DNA from: Sphingomonas sanxanigenens DSM 19645 = NX02
GTDB taxonomy: Bacteria > Pseudomonadota > Alphaproteobacteria > Sphingomonadales > Sphingomonadaceae
DNA length: 64,000 bases
Direction: 5' to 3'
Assembly (NCBI RefSeq): GCF_000512205.2
Contig: NZ_CP006644.1
Location: 682,001 to 746,000 of the forward strand
The position numbers and the translations under genes are program-made. Shown here piece after piece: positions 16,984-24,287 of the stretch (the stretch's first letter is position 1; the number at the start of each line of letters is the position of its first letter). Under the pieces are notes generated by a model. It saw only the letters and a program-made list of their open reading frames with translations, had not been told where the DNA came from and searched no databases.

Positions 16984-18135
16984 ATGATCACCCTCGATCC
17001 GCACGACCTTCAGATCTGCCTGCGCGCAGGGGAGGATGTCGCGGGGCAGGGCGGCATGGTGTTGCCGCCGATCGCGCAGGCCTCGCTGTTCCGCAAGGCC
17101 AGCATCGAGGATCTCCATCGCGATCTCGCGCAGGAGCATCGCGCGAGCACCTATTCGCGCGGCACCAACCCGACGGTCAGGGTGCTGGAGGACGTGCTCG
17201 CCGCGCTCGAGCGGGGGGAGGCGTGCAAGTGCTTCGCCTCGGGCATGGGGGCGATCGGGGCGCTGCTGTTCGGGCTGCTCAAGGCGGGCGACCATGTGCT
17301 GTTCGTCAACGACGTCTATGGCCCCACCTTGGAGCTGGCGCGGCGGCTGGAGGATTTCGGCGTCAGCCACAGCCAGAGCTTCGCCGCCACGCCGGAGGCG
17401 ATCGCACCGCTGCTGCGCGCGGAAACGCGGCTGATCTTTCTCGAAAGCCCGGGATCGACGCTGTTCCGCCGCGTCGACCTGCCCGGCATCGCCGCACTGG
17501 CGCGCGCCCGCGGCATATTGACCGCGATCGACAATACGGTGGCGACACCGCTGCTGCAGAAGCCGATCGACCTCGGTTTCGATCTCGTCGTCCACAGCTG
17601 CTCCAAATATATCGGCGGGCACAGCGATGCGGTGGGCGGCGCGCTGGTCGGGTCGGCCGCGCTGATCGAGCGCATCTTCCATTCCGCCTATATGCTGCTG
17701 GGCGCGGTGATGCCGCCGTTCGAGGCGTGGCTGTTCCTGCGCGGGCTGATGACCTTGCCCGTGCGCATCCGCCAGCATCATGACGACGCGCTGGCGATCG
17801 CGCGCTTCCTTGCGCAGCATCCCGCGGTCGCCGCGGTGTATCACCCCGAACTCGATGCGGCGGACGCGCCGCCGGGCAACTGGCGCGGCCATTCCGGGCT
17901 GTTTTCCGTTGTGCTCGCCGAGGGCGGCTTCGCGCGCGCGGTGGCGGTCGCCAACCGGCTGCACTTGTTCGGCAAGGCGGTGAGCTGGGGCGGGGCGGAG
18001 AGCCTCGTCATCACCGGGCACAAGCGCGATCCGGGCGACGCCCCCGCGCGCGTGCCCGCGGGGCTGCTGCGGCTGTCGGTGGGGCTGGAGGGGCGCGAGG
18101 CGCTGATCGCCGATCTCGATCGGGCGCTGGCATGA
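16984..18135 (+). CDS. Cys/Met metabolism PLP-dependent enzyme (cystathionine gamma-synthase/beta-lyase type)
   Basis: A 383-residue fold-type I PLP enzyme. Landmarks are TYSRGTNPTVRVLE near residue 60, FASGMGAIGALLFGLLKAGD, the VYGPTLEL segment, the TAIDNTVATPLLQKPIDLG stretch, and the PLP lysine in VHSCSKYIGGHSD. The C-terminal GAESLVITGHKRD corresponds to the usual GGxESL loop. The family covers synthases and lyases of sulfur amino acids, and sequence alone does not choose. The next gene, an NhaC antiporter, overlaps its stop by 4 nt, so the pair is translationally coupled. The start is the ATG at 16984. Confidence 0.88.
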   Translation: MITLDPHDLQICLRAGEDVAGQGGMVLPPIAQASLFRKASIEDLHRDLAQEHRASTYSRGTNPTVRVLEDVLAALERGEACKCFASGMGAIGALLFGLLKAGDHVLFVNDVYGPTLELARRLEDFGVSHSQSFAATPEAIAPLLRAETRLIFLESPGSTLFRRVDLPGIAALARARGILTAIDNTVATPLLQKPIDLGFDLVVHSCSKYIGGHSDAVGGALVGSAALIERIFHSAYMLLGAVMPPFEAWLFLRGLMTLPVRIRQHHDDALAIARFLAQHPAVAAVYHPELDAADAPPGNWRGHSGLFSVVLAEGGFARAVAVANRLHLFGKAVSWGGAESLVITGHKRDPGDAPARVPAGLLRLSVGLEGREALIADLDRALA

Positions 18136-19571
18136 TCGTCGAGGAGGAAGCGGCGGCGCGGCGCCTGCCGCTCGCGCGCGCGCTGCTGCCGATCCTCGCG
18201 CTCGCCGCCGCGATCGCGCTGGCGATGGCCACCGGCGGGATGGGCGGCGACGCGCTGCTGCTCGCGATCCTCTTCGCCGCGACCGTCGCCGGGCTGGTCG
18301 CGCGCCACGCCGGCGCGGGGTGGGAGGCGGTGCAGGCGGAAACCGGGCGGCAGGTTGCCGAGGCGCTGCCCGCGATCCTCATCCTGCTCAGCATCGGCGC
18401 GCTGATCGGCGCCTGGATGTTCGGCGGCACCATCCCGCTGCTGGTGGTGCTGGGGATCGACCTGATCGACCCGCACTACATGGCGCTGACCGCCTTCGTC
18501 GCCACCGCGATCATGTCGCTGATCTCGGGCACCTCCTGGGGATCGGCGGGGACGATCGGGGTGGCGCTGATGGGCGCGGCGGCGGCGATGCAATTGCCGC
18601 TGGCGCCGGTCGCCGGCGCGGTGGTGTGCGGCGCCTATCTCGGCGACAAGCTATCGCCGCTGTCGGACATGACCAACATCTCCGCGATCGGCGCGGGCGC
18701 CGAACTCTACGCGCATATCCGCCACATGATGTGGACGAGCGTGCCGCCGGCGCTGGCCGCGCTGGCGCTGTTCGCCGCGCTGGGGCTGGCGGGCGGGCCG
18801 GCGCCGGCGATGGCGGCGGGGCAGGCGGCGCTGATCCGCACCGAATTGCTCGCCGCCTTCCGCCTCGGCCCGATCGAGGCGCTGCCGCTGCTGGTCGCGC
18901 TCGGCGGCATCGTGCTGCGCAAGCCGCCCGCGCTGGTGATCATGGCCTCGTCCATCCTCGCGCTCGTCATCGGCGTGGCCCACCAGGGCTTCGGCGCGGC
19001 GCAGGCGGTGGCGTGCGTCGTCAACGGCTTCGATGCCGCCGCCGCCTTTCCCGGCCGCGCGTTCGCGCCCGCGATCGACATCCTGCTCAACCGCGGCGGG
19101 CTGATGGCGATGGCGGGCACCCTGCTGTTCATCGTCGCCGCCTTCCTGCTGGCAGGGGCGATGCGGGTGTCGGGCGCGCTCGACCGGCTGCTGGAAGCGC
19201 TGCTGGGCATGGCGCGCTCGGCCGGCGGCCTGATCGTCGCGGCGATGGCGGCGGGCGCGGTGATGGTGGGGGTGACCAGCCATGGCGGCGTCACCGCGCT
19301 CGTCGTCGGCGGGCTGTTCCGCAAGCCCTTCGCCGAGCGGCTGCTCGCGCCCGAGAACCTGTCGCGCGCGGTCGGGGATTCGGTGACGGTCACCGAGCCG
19401 CTGATGCCGTGGACGGTTTCCGCGGTGTTCATGGCGACCACGCTGGGCGTGCCGACGCTGGACTATGCGCCCTGGGCGCTGTTCTGCTGGGCGAGCCCGC
19501 TGGCCTCGCTGGCGGTGGCGCTGTGCTTCGCGCCGGCGGCGCGGGGGCCGGTCAGGCTGGTCGCGGAATGA
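18132..19571 (+). CDS. NhaC family Na+/H+ antiporter-like transporter
   Basis: A 479-residue inner-membrane protein with about 11-12 transmembrane helices. Family motifs are TAIMSLISGTSWGSAGTIG and YLGDKLSPLSDMTNISA, both hallmarks of NhaC (IT superfamily), and VMVGVTSHGGVTALVV in the second half. The start ATG overlaps the stop of the PLP enzyme (ATGA at 18132-18135). NhaC homologues include antiporters coupling Na+ with protons or with organic substrates. The overlap with an amino-acid lyase-type enzyme suggests a substrate-linked transporter, which is inference. Confidence 0.88.
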   Translation: MIVEEEAAARRLPLARALLPILALAAAIALAMATGGMGGDALLLAILFAATVAGLVARHAGAGWEAVQAETGRQVAEALPAILILLSIGALIGAWMFGGTIPLLVVLGIDLIDPHYMALTAFVATAIMSLISGTSWGSAGTIGVALMGAAAAMQLPLAPVAGAVVCGAYLGDKLSPLSDMTNISAIGAGAELYAHIRHMMWTSVPPALAALALFAALGLAGGPAPAMAAGQAALIRTELLAAFRLGPIEALPLLVALGGIVLRKPPALVIMASSILALVIGVAHQGFGAAQAVACVVNGFDAAAAFPGRAFAPAIDILLNRGGLMAMAGTLLFIVAAFLLAGAMRVSGALDRLLEALLGMARSAGGLIVAAMAAGAVMVGVTSHGGVTALVVGGLFRKPFAERLLAPENLSRAVGDSVTVTEPLMPWTVSAVFMATTLGVPTLDYAPWALFCWASPLASLAVALCFAPAARGPVRLVAE

Positions 19572-19574
19572 GGC

Positions 19575-19805
19575 TCAGCGCTCGCTGACCAGCGGATGGT
19601 CGAGGCGGACGGTGTCGAGCAGGCTCTCGACCGCGGCGATCTCGCCCGCGCTGCCGGTGGGGTGGAGCGACCAGTTGCAGTGCGGATGCGTCGCGCGGTC
19701 GTGGATCTGCAGCGGCCCCAGCACCTGCCGCCAGCGGCGCTGGTTGCCGCCCACGCGGCGCAGCAGGATGGTGACGATATGGTTGTGGAGCTGGGTGGCG
19801 TTCAT
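19575..19805 (-). CDS. Small uncharacterised protein
   Basis: A 76-residue soluble protein with no signal peptide, rich in His/Arg at the start (ATQLHNHIVTILLRRVGGNQ) and with a WxxxxG..H pattern in HPHCNWSLHPTGSAGE. It lies 8 bp after the HPP gene stop and in the same direction, so the two are likely co-transcribed. It converges on nhaC with only 3 bp between stops. I believe similar small proteins occur in sphingomonads, but I cannot name a function. Confidence 0.6.
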   Translation of the reverse strand: MNATQLHNHIVTILLRRVGGNQRRWRQVLGPLQIHDRATHPHCNWSLHPTGSAGEIAAVESLLDTVRLDHPLVSER

Positions 19806-19813
19806 GGCCGGCG

Positions 19814-20539
19814 CTATGCGCGCGCAAGGGGCTGTGGCGCAACCGGGGCGGGCGCGCCGAGGCGCCGGGCGGCATGCGCCTCCGCGCGGGCGAGCAGCAG
19901 CACCAGATCCTCGCGCGCGACGTCGAAGGTTTCGCCGAGGTCCGCCAGCGCCTGGTCGACATCCGCCATCACGATGCCGGCGGGCGGGGCGGGGGGCGCC
20001 TCGCGCCACTTCACCGGCACCGGGCGGTGCGGATAGCTGTGCCCCGAATAGCGGTGGAACGCCCAGCCGAGCGCGACCAGCAGCACCGAATTGATCAGGA
20101 TCGGCGCAGCGAAGGCGGCGAGGTCGGGCGCGGTCAGCGCGGGCGCGGCAAGCACCGTGCTCAGGGCAACCGCGCCGCCCGGCGGGTGGAGGCAGCCGGT
20201 GAGCGACATGGCGAGGATCGCCAGCGCGATCGCCGGCGCTGCCGCCAGCGGTTCCTGCGGCAGCAGCGCGATCACCGCGATGCCGACGACGAGCGAGATC
20301 GCGTTGCCGCCCACCACCGACCAGGGCTGCGCCAGCGGGCTCGCCGGCACCGCGAACACCAGCACCGCGGAGGCGCCGATCGGGGCGGCGAGCAGGGGCG
20401 TGGGGAAGGGCGAGACCTCGCGATAGGTCAGCGCCGCCAGCAGCACCCCCACCAGCGCCCCCAGGCAGGCGACCATCCGGTCGCGCAGCGTGCCGCCCGC
20501 CAGCAGCGGCGAGAACCGCGCGTTCCAGATCCGCCGCAT
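19814..20539 (-). CDS. HPP family membrane protein
   Basis: A 241-residue integral membrane protein of the HPP family. Four to five hydrophobic segments occupy about residues 20-175. The name-giving motif is present in LTGCLHPPGGAVALS, and APIGASAVLVFAVP is typical of the family's second helix. A cytoplasmic tail (about 180-241) with a predicted helix VDQALADLGETFDVAREDL replaces the CBS domains of some relatives. HPP proteins have been linked to nitrite transport in plastids and cyanobacteria; the bacterial role is otherwise unclear. Confidence 0.85.
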   Translation of the reverse strand: MRRIWNARFSPLLAGGTLRDRMVACLGALVGVLLAALTYREVSPFPTPLLAAPIGASAVLVFAVPASPLAQPWSVVGGNAISLVVGIAVIALLPQEPLAAAPAIALAILAMSLTGCLHPPGGAVALSTVLAAPALTAPDLAAFAAPILINSVLLVALGWAFHRYSGHSYPHRPVPVKWREAPPAPPAGIVMADVDQALADLGETFDVAREDLVLLLARAEAHAARRLGAPAPVAPQPLARA

Positions 20540-20923
20540 GATCTTCCTTCCGTTTGCCGCTGCGGGCGGCGGATAGGGGCTGCGCGCCGGGCCGGGAAGC
20601 GAGGAAGGCTTTCAGGGGCTAAAGAGGGTGGGCTTTCATCCTATTTACGGCCGCTTTTCCCCTCGCCCCTACGGGGAGAGGGACAGGTCCGCGCAGCGGA
20701 CCAGGGAGAGGGGCAGTCGCGCCAAGCGTACAGGCCTTACACGTTCGCTCTGAAAAGTCGGCGGAGTCGCAATGCTGAACCCTCAAAACCGTTCCGCCTT
20801 GCGCGACTTTCCCCCTGTCCCTGTCCCTCTCCCCGTAGGGGCGAGGGAACGCAGCGGCAGCCCCGCTCAATCCATCGAAGATGTGTGAATCTGATAGCCC
20901 CCGAGGGGCGACGAACCCTGTCC
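20540..20923. other. Intergenic region with large inverted repeat
   Basis: A 384-bp stretch between the HPP and map genes. Its main content is the perfect 28-bp inverted repeat at 20660-20687 / 20820-20847 and a hairpin GGTCCGC-GCA-GCGGACC near 20687-20703. No gene is seen. Confidence 0.6.
20660..20847. repeat. Perfect 28-bp inverted repeat pair
   Basis: Arms at 20660-20687 and 20820-20847 are exact reverse complements separated by 132 bp. Each arm contains the internal palindrome CCCCTACGGGG. The spacer carries a 7-bp-stem hairpin (GGTCCGC / GCGGACC). The layout resembles paired REP-like extragenic palindromes. Confidence 0.8.
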
Positions 20924-21682
20924 TCAGCGCCCGTCGCTGCGCAGCGTCAGCACTTCCACCCCGTCCGCCGTCACCGCCACGGTATGCTCGAACTGCGCGG
21001 AAAGCTTGCGGTCCCTGGTCACCACCGTCCAGCCATCCGCCTCGGTGGCGACCAGCCGGGTGCCCTGGTTGAGCATCGGTTCGATCGTGAAGACCATGCC
21101 CTCGCGCAGTTTCATGCCGCTGCCGGGGCGGCCATGGTTCAGCACCTGCGGTTCCTCGTGCATCGCGCGGCCGATCCCGTGGCCGCAATAGTCGCGCACC
21201 ACCGCATAGCCATGCTTCTTGGCGTGGCGCTCGATCGCGAAGCCGATATCGCCCAGATGCGCGCCGGGGCGGACCTGGCCGATGCCCTTCCACATCGCCT
21301 CCTGCGCCACCCGCACCAGCCGCCGCGCCGCCGCGGGGGCGTTGCCGACGATGTAGGTCTTGCTCGAATCGGCGATGAAGCCGTTCTTTTCCAGCGTGAT
21401 ATCCAGGTTGATGATGTCGCCGTCGCGGATGATCTCGGCCGCGTCGGGCACGCCATGGCACACGACATGGTTGATCGAGCAGTTCAGCACATATTTGAAG
21501 CCATATTGCCCCTTGCTCGCGGGGCGCGCGGCGAGATCGACGGTGATGAAGCGCTCGACCATGTCATTGACCGCCATCGTCGACATGCCGGCCAGTTCCT
21601 GCGTGTCGAGCATCTCGAACACCTGCGCGAGCAGCCGGCCGGAGGTGCGCATCAGCGCAATCTCGTCGGACGTCTTGACCAT
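20924..21682 (-). CDS. map: Type I methionine aminopeptidase
   Basis: A 252-residue enzyme that removes the N-terminal Met from nascent proteins. Metal ligands are recognisable: Asp in NLDITLEKNGF, Asp in ADSSKTY, His in YCGHGIGRAMHEEP, Glu in FTIEPMLNQGT and Glu in SAQFEHTVAV. The substrate-site His is in NHVVCHGVPD. Length is normal for type Ia enzymes. The start is the ATG at 21682, which shares one base with the stop of the ParD-like gene upstream (TGATG), so the two are translationally coupled. Placement behind a ParD-like gene raises the question whether this is the housekeeping copy or a second one. Confidence 0.92.
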   Translation of the reverse strand: MVKTSDEIALMRTSGRLLAQVFEMLDTQELAGMSTMAVNDMVERFITVDLAARPASKGQYGFKYVLNCSINHVVCHGVPDAAEIIRDGDIINLDITLEKNGFIADSSKTYIVGNAPAAARRLVRVAQEAMWKGIGQVRPGAHLGDIGFAIERHAKKHGYAVVRDYCGHGIGRAMHEEPQVLNHGRPGSGMKLREGMVFTIEPMLNQGTRLVATEADGWTVVTRDRKLSAQFEHTVAVTADGVEVLTLRSDGR

Positions 21683-21894
21683 CAGGCGGCGGCCAGCGTC
21701 GCGCCGAAGCCGGGGGCGGCCGCGGCCTCCATCTGCAGGCGCACGATCTCGGTGAACGGCAGCGTCGGGTTGGCCTCCGCCAGCATCCCCATCCGCATCC
21801 AGAACTCGGCCTGCGCGTTGATCGAGCGGCACATCACCGTGCTGGCGCGGCGCGCCTCCTCGTGCAGCGCGTCGTCGATCTTCACGATGCCCAT
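21682..21894 (-). CDS. ParD-like antitoxin-family protein
   Basis: A 70-residue protein. The N-terminus MGIVKIDDALHEEARRAS is a ribbon-helix-helix-like strand and helix, followed by CRSINAQAEFWMRMGMLAEA. This is the pattern of the ParD_like family annotated as type II antitoxin-like. There is no ParE-type toxin next to it. The next gene is map, starting within its stop codon. A perfect palindrome CATATAT-TCTCC-ATATATG lies 33 bp upstream in an AT-rich promoter and is a plausible self-operator. Confidence 0.75.
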   Translation of the reverse strand: MGIVKIDDALHEEARRASTVMCRSINAQAEFWMRMGMLAEANPTLPFTEIVRLQMEAAAAPGFGATLAAA

Positions 21895-21926
21895 CTCGCC
21901 TCCGGCACTATGGTTGATATACGAAT

Positions 21927-21945
21927 CATATATTCTCCATATATG
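21927..21945. promoter_or_regulatory. Palindrome in the ParD-like/map promoter
   Basis: A perfect inverted repeat with 7-bp arms CATATAT and ATATATG and a 5-bp spacer, inside a local AT-rich island. It lies just upstream of the ParD-like start on the minus strand. It fits a ribbon-helix-helix operator overlapping the promoter. Confidence 0.5.
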
Positions 21946-22091
21946 TTCGATATGCCGCTGCGGCAAGCAGGACCGCGGGCGCCAGCCGCCACGCTTCCTC
22001 ATCGGCCGGCAACGCTGCGGCAATGCAATCCGCCGAAATGGAGTGCACCGGCTGCACCTAGACGGCCGGACAGACCGCAGGAGAAAGCAAG

Positions 22092-22514
22092 ATGAGCATG
22101 ATGATCGTCATTCTGGCGGCGGCGCTCACCCAGCCGGAGCCCCATCGCATAACCGTCGACCATGGCGGAAAGGCGCTCGAGGTCGTCTATCGTGGTGAGG
22201 TGACGACGCGCACCCGCCCGGTCGGATCGGCGCCGCCCACGCGCAGCGGCCATGTGCGCTGCGACTGGACGGCGACGGTGCGCGTCCACCGCCAGCTCGC
22301 CGGCGATGGCGCCGCGGCGGCACATCCGGTGGCGGGCGAACGCCGCATCAAGGGCAGCCGCGCCGGCGACTGCATCACCAACCGCGCCGCGATCCGCCGC
22401 GACATCGCCGCGCGCAGCGCCGAGGTGCAGACCCACGTCGCCGCGCTGGCGGCCGAGGATCGCCCGGCACTGATGGCCGCGCTCACCGCCGGCGGCCAGC
22501 GCGAGGTGCATTGA
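22092..22514 (+). CDS. Uncharacterised protein, possibly exported
   Basis: A 140-residue protein starting at an ATG behind a strong AGGAGAAAGCAAG ribosome site. The first ~14 residues are hydrophobic (MMIVILAAALTQ), giving a short possible signal peptide. The body has a beta-like segment HGGKALEVVYRGEVTTRTR, two cysteines (in VRCDWTATV and GDCITNR) that could form a disulfide in the periplasm, and a helical C-terminus (IAARSAEVQTHVAALAAED). I do not recognise the family. It ends just before a perfect hairpin shared with the convergent gene. Confidence 0.65.
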   Translation: MSMMIVILAAALTQPEPHRITVDHGGKALEVVYRGEVTTRTRPVGSAPPTRSGHVRCDWTATVRVHRQLAGDGAAAAHPVAGERRIKGSRAGDCITNRAAIRRDIAARSAEVQTHVAALAAEDRPALMAALTAGGQREVH

Positions 22515-22523
22515 GCCCGGTTT

Positions 22524-22545
22524 CCCCTCCCGCGTGCGGGAGGGG
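22524..22545. terminator. Bidirectional hairpin between convergent genes
   Basis: A perfect 10-bp stem CCCCTCCCGC / GCGGGAGGGG around GT (loop effectively 4 nt). It lies between the stops of the convergent genes at 22514 and 22549. Neither side has a strong T-run. Confidence 0.6.
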
Positions 22546-22548
22546 AGA

Positions 22549-23097
22549 TCACGGCACCGCGATCGGCTCCTCCGCGGGTTGCGGGAAGCGGCGGAACAGC
22601 GCGCCGGCGAGCTTCACCGCGACCTTGTCCTCCGCATTTTCGGGCGAACCCTCCGTCTGCACCGTCACCGCGCGGCCGCGCCACACCGGCTGGCCATCCT
22701 TGCGCGACACGATCGTCACGTCGAGTTCGGTCGCGATCAGGTCGCGCAGCTTGCCCTTGTCGGCGGGCAAGGTGACCGAGAGGCCCCAATTGCCGGCGCG
22801 GGCGCGCGCAGGATCGCGCTGGTCCGCGGTCACCTGGCCGCGGCTGGTGCGCGTCACCGCGACGCGGGCGAGGTAGCGGCTGGCGCCGCGATTGGGCAGG
22901 GTCAGGAATTGCGCATCGAGCAGCCCGGCCTCGACCGCGTCGACGAACGGCGATTGCGTATCCGCATCGGCATCGCTGCCCTCGATCACGATCGTGCCGG
23001 GCTCGACCGGCCCCGACGGCGCATCCGGCGCGGCACCGGCGGCGAGGATCGTCAGCAGGGTCGCAAGCGCGAGCGGCAGGGCCATAACCATCTCCAT
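22549..23097 (-). CDS. Uncharacterised exported protein
   Basis: A protein of up to 182 residues with a signal peptide (LPLALATLLTILAAGAAP) and a mature domain of mixed charge. It includes TIVIEGSDADADTQSPF, a central NWGLSVTLPADKGKLRDLI and the strand DVTIVSRKDGQPVWRGRAV. The pattern of a strand-rich periplasmic domain ending in KVAVKLAGALFRRFP resembles DUF4136-type proteins, but I cannot confirm that. Three in-frame ATGs lie at 23097, 23091 and 23085; the last has a GGAG 8 nt upstream and may be the true start. Confidence 0.7.
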   Translation of the reverse strand: MEMVMALPLALATLLTILAAGAAPDAPSGPVEPGTIVIEGSDADADTQSPFVDAVEAGLLDAQFLTLPNRGASRYLARVAVTRTSRGQVTADQRDPARARAGNWGLSVTLPADKGKLRDLIATELDVTIVSRKDGQPVWRGRAVTVQTEGSPENAEDKVAVKLAGALFRRFPQPAEEPIAVP

Positions 23098-23160
23098 GCC
23101 CGAACGGGGCGGGCCGCCACCCTAGAGCCAAAGCGCCGCCCCGGCCACCGTCGCGACGCT

Positions 23161-23176
23161 GTGCACTATAGTGCAC
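23161..23176. promoter_or_regulatory. Perfect 16-bp palindrome
   Basis: GTGCACTATAGTGCAC lies 64 bp upstream of the exported protein gene at 22549-23097 on the minus strand. It is a complete palindrome and a plausible operator for that gene. No regulator gene is adjacent. Confidence 0.45.
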
Positions 23177-23177
23177 A

Positions 23178-23303
23178 TCAGCCTTTTCCGCCCGGATAGG
23201 GGGCCGCCTTCAGCAATCCGGCCAGATGCGCGGCATTGCCCGCGACCATCGCCGCGGCCTCGCCGATCTTGTCGGGCGTGCGCGCCAGCGCTGTCAGCGG
23301 CAT
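23178..23303 (-). CDS. Possible 41-residue small protein
   Basis: A short frame with an ATG behind a GGGGAGACGATCG ribosome site. It encodes an Ala-rich amphipathic peptide (TPDKIGEAAAMVAGNAAHLA) ending in PYPGGKG. No signal peptide. It sits in the space between two annotated genes and just upstream of the 16-bp palindrome. Support is the ribosome site and the composition only. Confidence 0.35.
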   Translation of the reverse strand: MPLTALARTPDKIGEAAAMVAGNAAHLAGLLKAAPYPGGKG

Positions 23304-23356
23304 CGATCGTCTCCCCGGCCATGGGCTGCCGCGGGAATGCGATCAGCCGTTCACGG

Positions 23357-23372
23357 CCGGGAGAACTCCCGG
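23357..23372. promoter_or_regulatory. Inverted repeat and possible EcfG-type promoter before the stress SDR
   Basis: A perfect 7-bp inverted repeat CCGGGAG-AA-CTCCCGG lies 38 bp upstream of the SDR start. Overlapping it, AGAAC (23362-23366) is followed after 16 bp by GGTT (23383-23386), close to the GGAAC-N16/17-CGTT pattern of alphaproteobacterial general stress sigma factors. The promoter reading is tentative. Confidence 0.3.
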
Positions 23373-23409
23373 CGGGCCGAAGGGTTCTTGTACGCAAAGG
23401 AGATGCCCC

Positions 23410-24261
23410 ATGGCCGACACCGACGAGATGATCCACGAAGACGCGCTGCCCGGCCACGAGAGCCGGCTGGAGCCCAAGCCCGAATGGCAGCCGCGCTACC
23501 CGGGATCGGGCAGGCTCGCGGGCAAGGTGGCGATCGTCACCGGCGCGGACAGCGGCATCGGCCGCGCGGTCGCCGCACTCTATGCCCGCGAAGGCGCGGA
23601 CATCGCGATCGTCTATCTGCTCGAAGACGATGATGCGGCGGAGACGAAGCGCATCGTCGAAAGCGAGGGGCGCAAGGCGATCACCATCCGCGGCGACATC
23701 GGCGAGAAACGCTTTTCCGAAACGGTCGTCGCGAAGACGATCGAGGCGTTCGGCCGCATCGACATCCTCGTCAACAATGCCGGCGAACAGCATCCCGACA
23801 AGGACATCCGGGACATCACCGAGGAGCAGCTGCGCCGCACCTTCCAGACCAACATCTTCGGCATGTTCTTCCTCGTCCAGGCGGCGCGGCCGCACCTGAA
23901 GACGGGGGCTGCGATCGTGAACTGCACGAGCGTGACGATGTACCAGGGCAGCAAGGAACTGCTCGATTACAGTTCGACCAAGGGCGCCATCACCGCCTTC
24001 ACCCGTTCCCTGTCCGAAAATCTGGTGGGGGAGGGGATCCGCGTCAACGCGGTGGCGCCGGGCCCGATCTGGACGCCGCTCAACCCGTGCGGCGGCGCGA
24101 CCCCCGAGAAGCTGGAGACGTTCGGCGAAAGCACGCCGATGGGCCGCCCCGGCCAGCCCAACGAGGTCGCGCCGGCGTTCCTGTTCCTCGCCTGCGAGGA
24201 TTCCAGCTATATGTCGGGGCAGGTGCTCCACCCCAATGGCGGCACGATCGTGAACGGCTGA
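23410..24261 (+). CDS. SDR family oxidoreductase (general stress protein 39/YdaD type)
   Basis: A 283-residue SDR with the long N-terminal extension typical of the YdaD/YhdF group: a leader to about residue 38 with PEWQPRYPGSGRLAGK, then TGADSGIGRAVA. NNAG is in VNNAGEQHPDKDI and the catalytic YSSTK is in LDYSSTKGAITAF. The C-terminal SSYMSGQVLHPNGG is also typical. All catalytic residues are present. Relatives are general stress proteins in Bacillus and are common in stress regulons. The start ATG has an AAAGGAG ribosome site. Confidence 0.9.
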   Translation: MADTDEMIHEDALPGHESRLEPKPEWQPRYPGSGRLAGKVAIVTGADSGIGRAVAALYAREGADIAIVYLLEDDDAAETKRIVESEGRKAITIRGDIGEKRFSETVVAKTIEAFGRIDILVNNAGEQHPDKDIRDITEEQLRRTFQTNIFGMFFLVQAARPHLKTGAAIVNCTSVTMYQGSKELLDYSSTKGAITAFTRSLSENLVGEGIRVNAVAPGPIWTPLNPCGGATPEKLETFGESTPMGRPGQPNEVAPAFLFLACEDSSYMSGQVLHPNGGTIVNG

Positions 24262-24287
24262 CGCGCCGGTCCGGATGCCGCTCCCGC

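Noticed and set aside
19874-22198. 774-codon frame across the HPP, map and ParD-like genes
   Set aside because: It runs antisense through three separate real genes and an intergenic inverted repeat, so it cannot be one protein.
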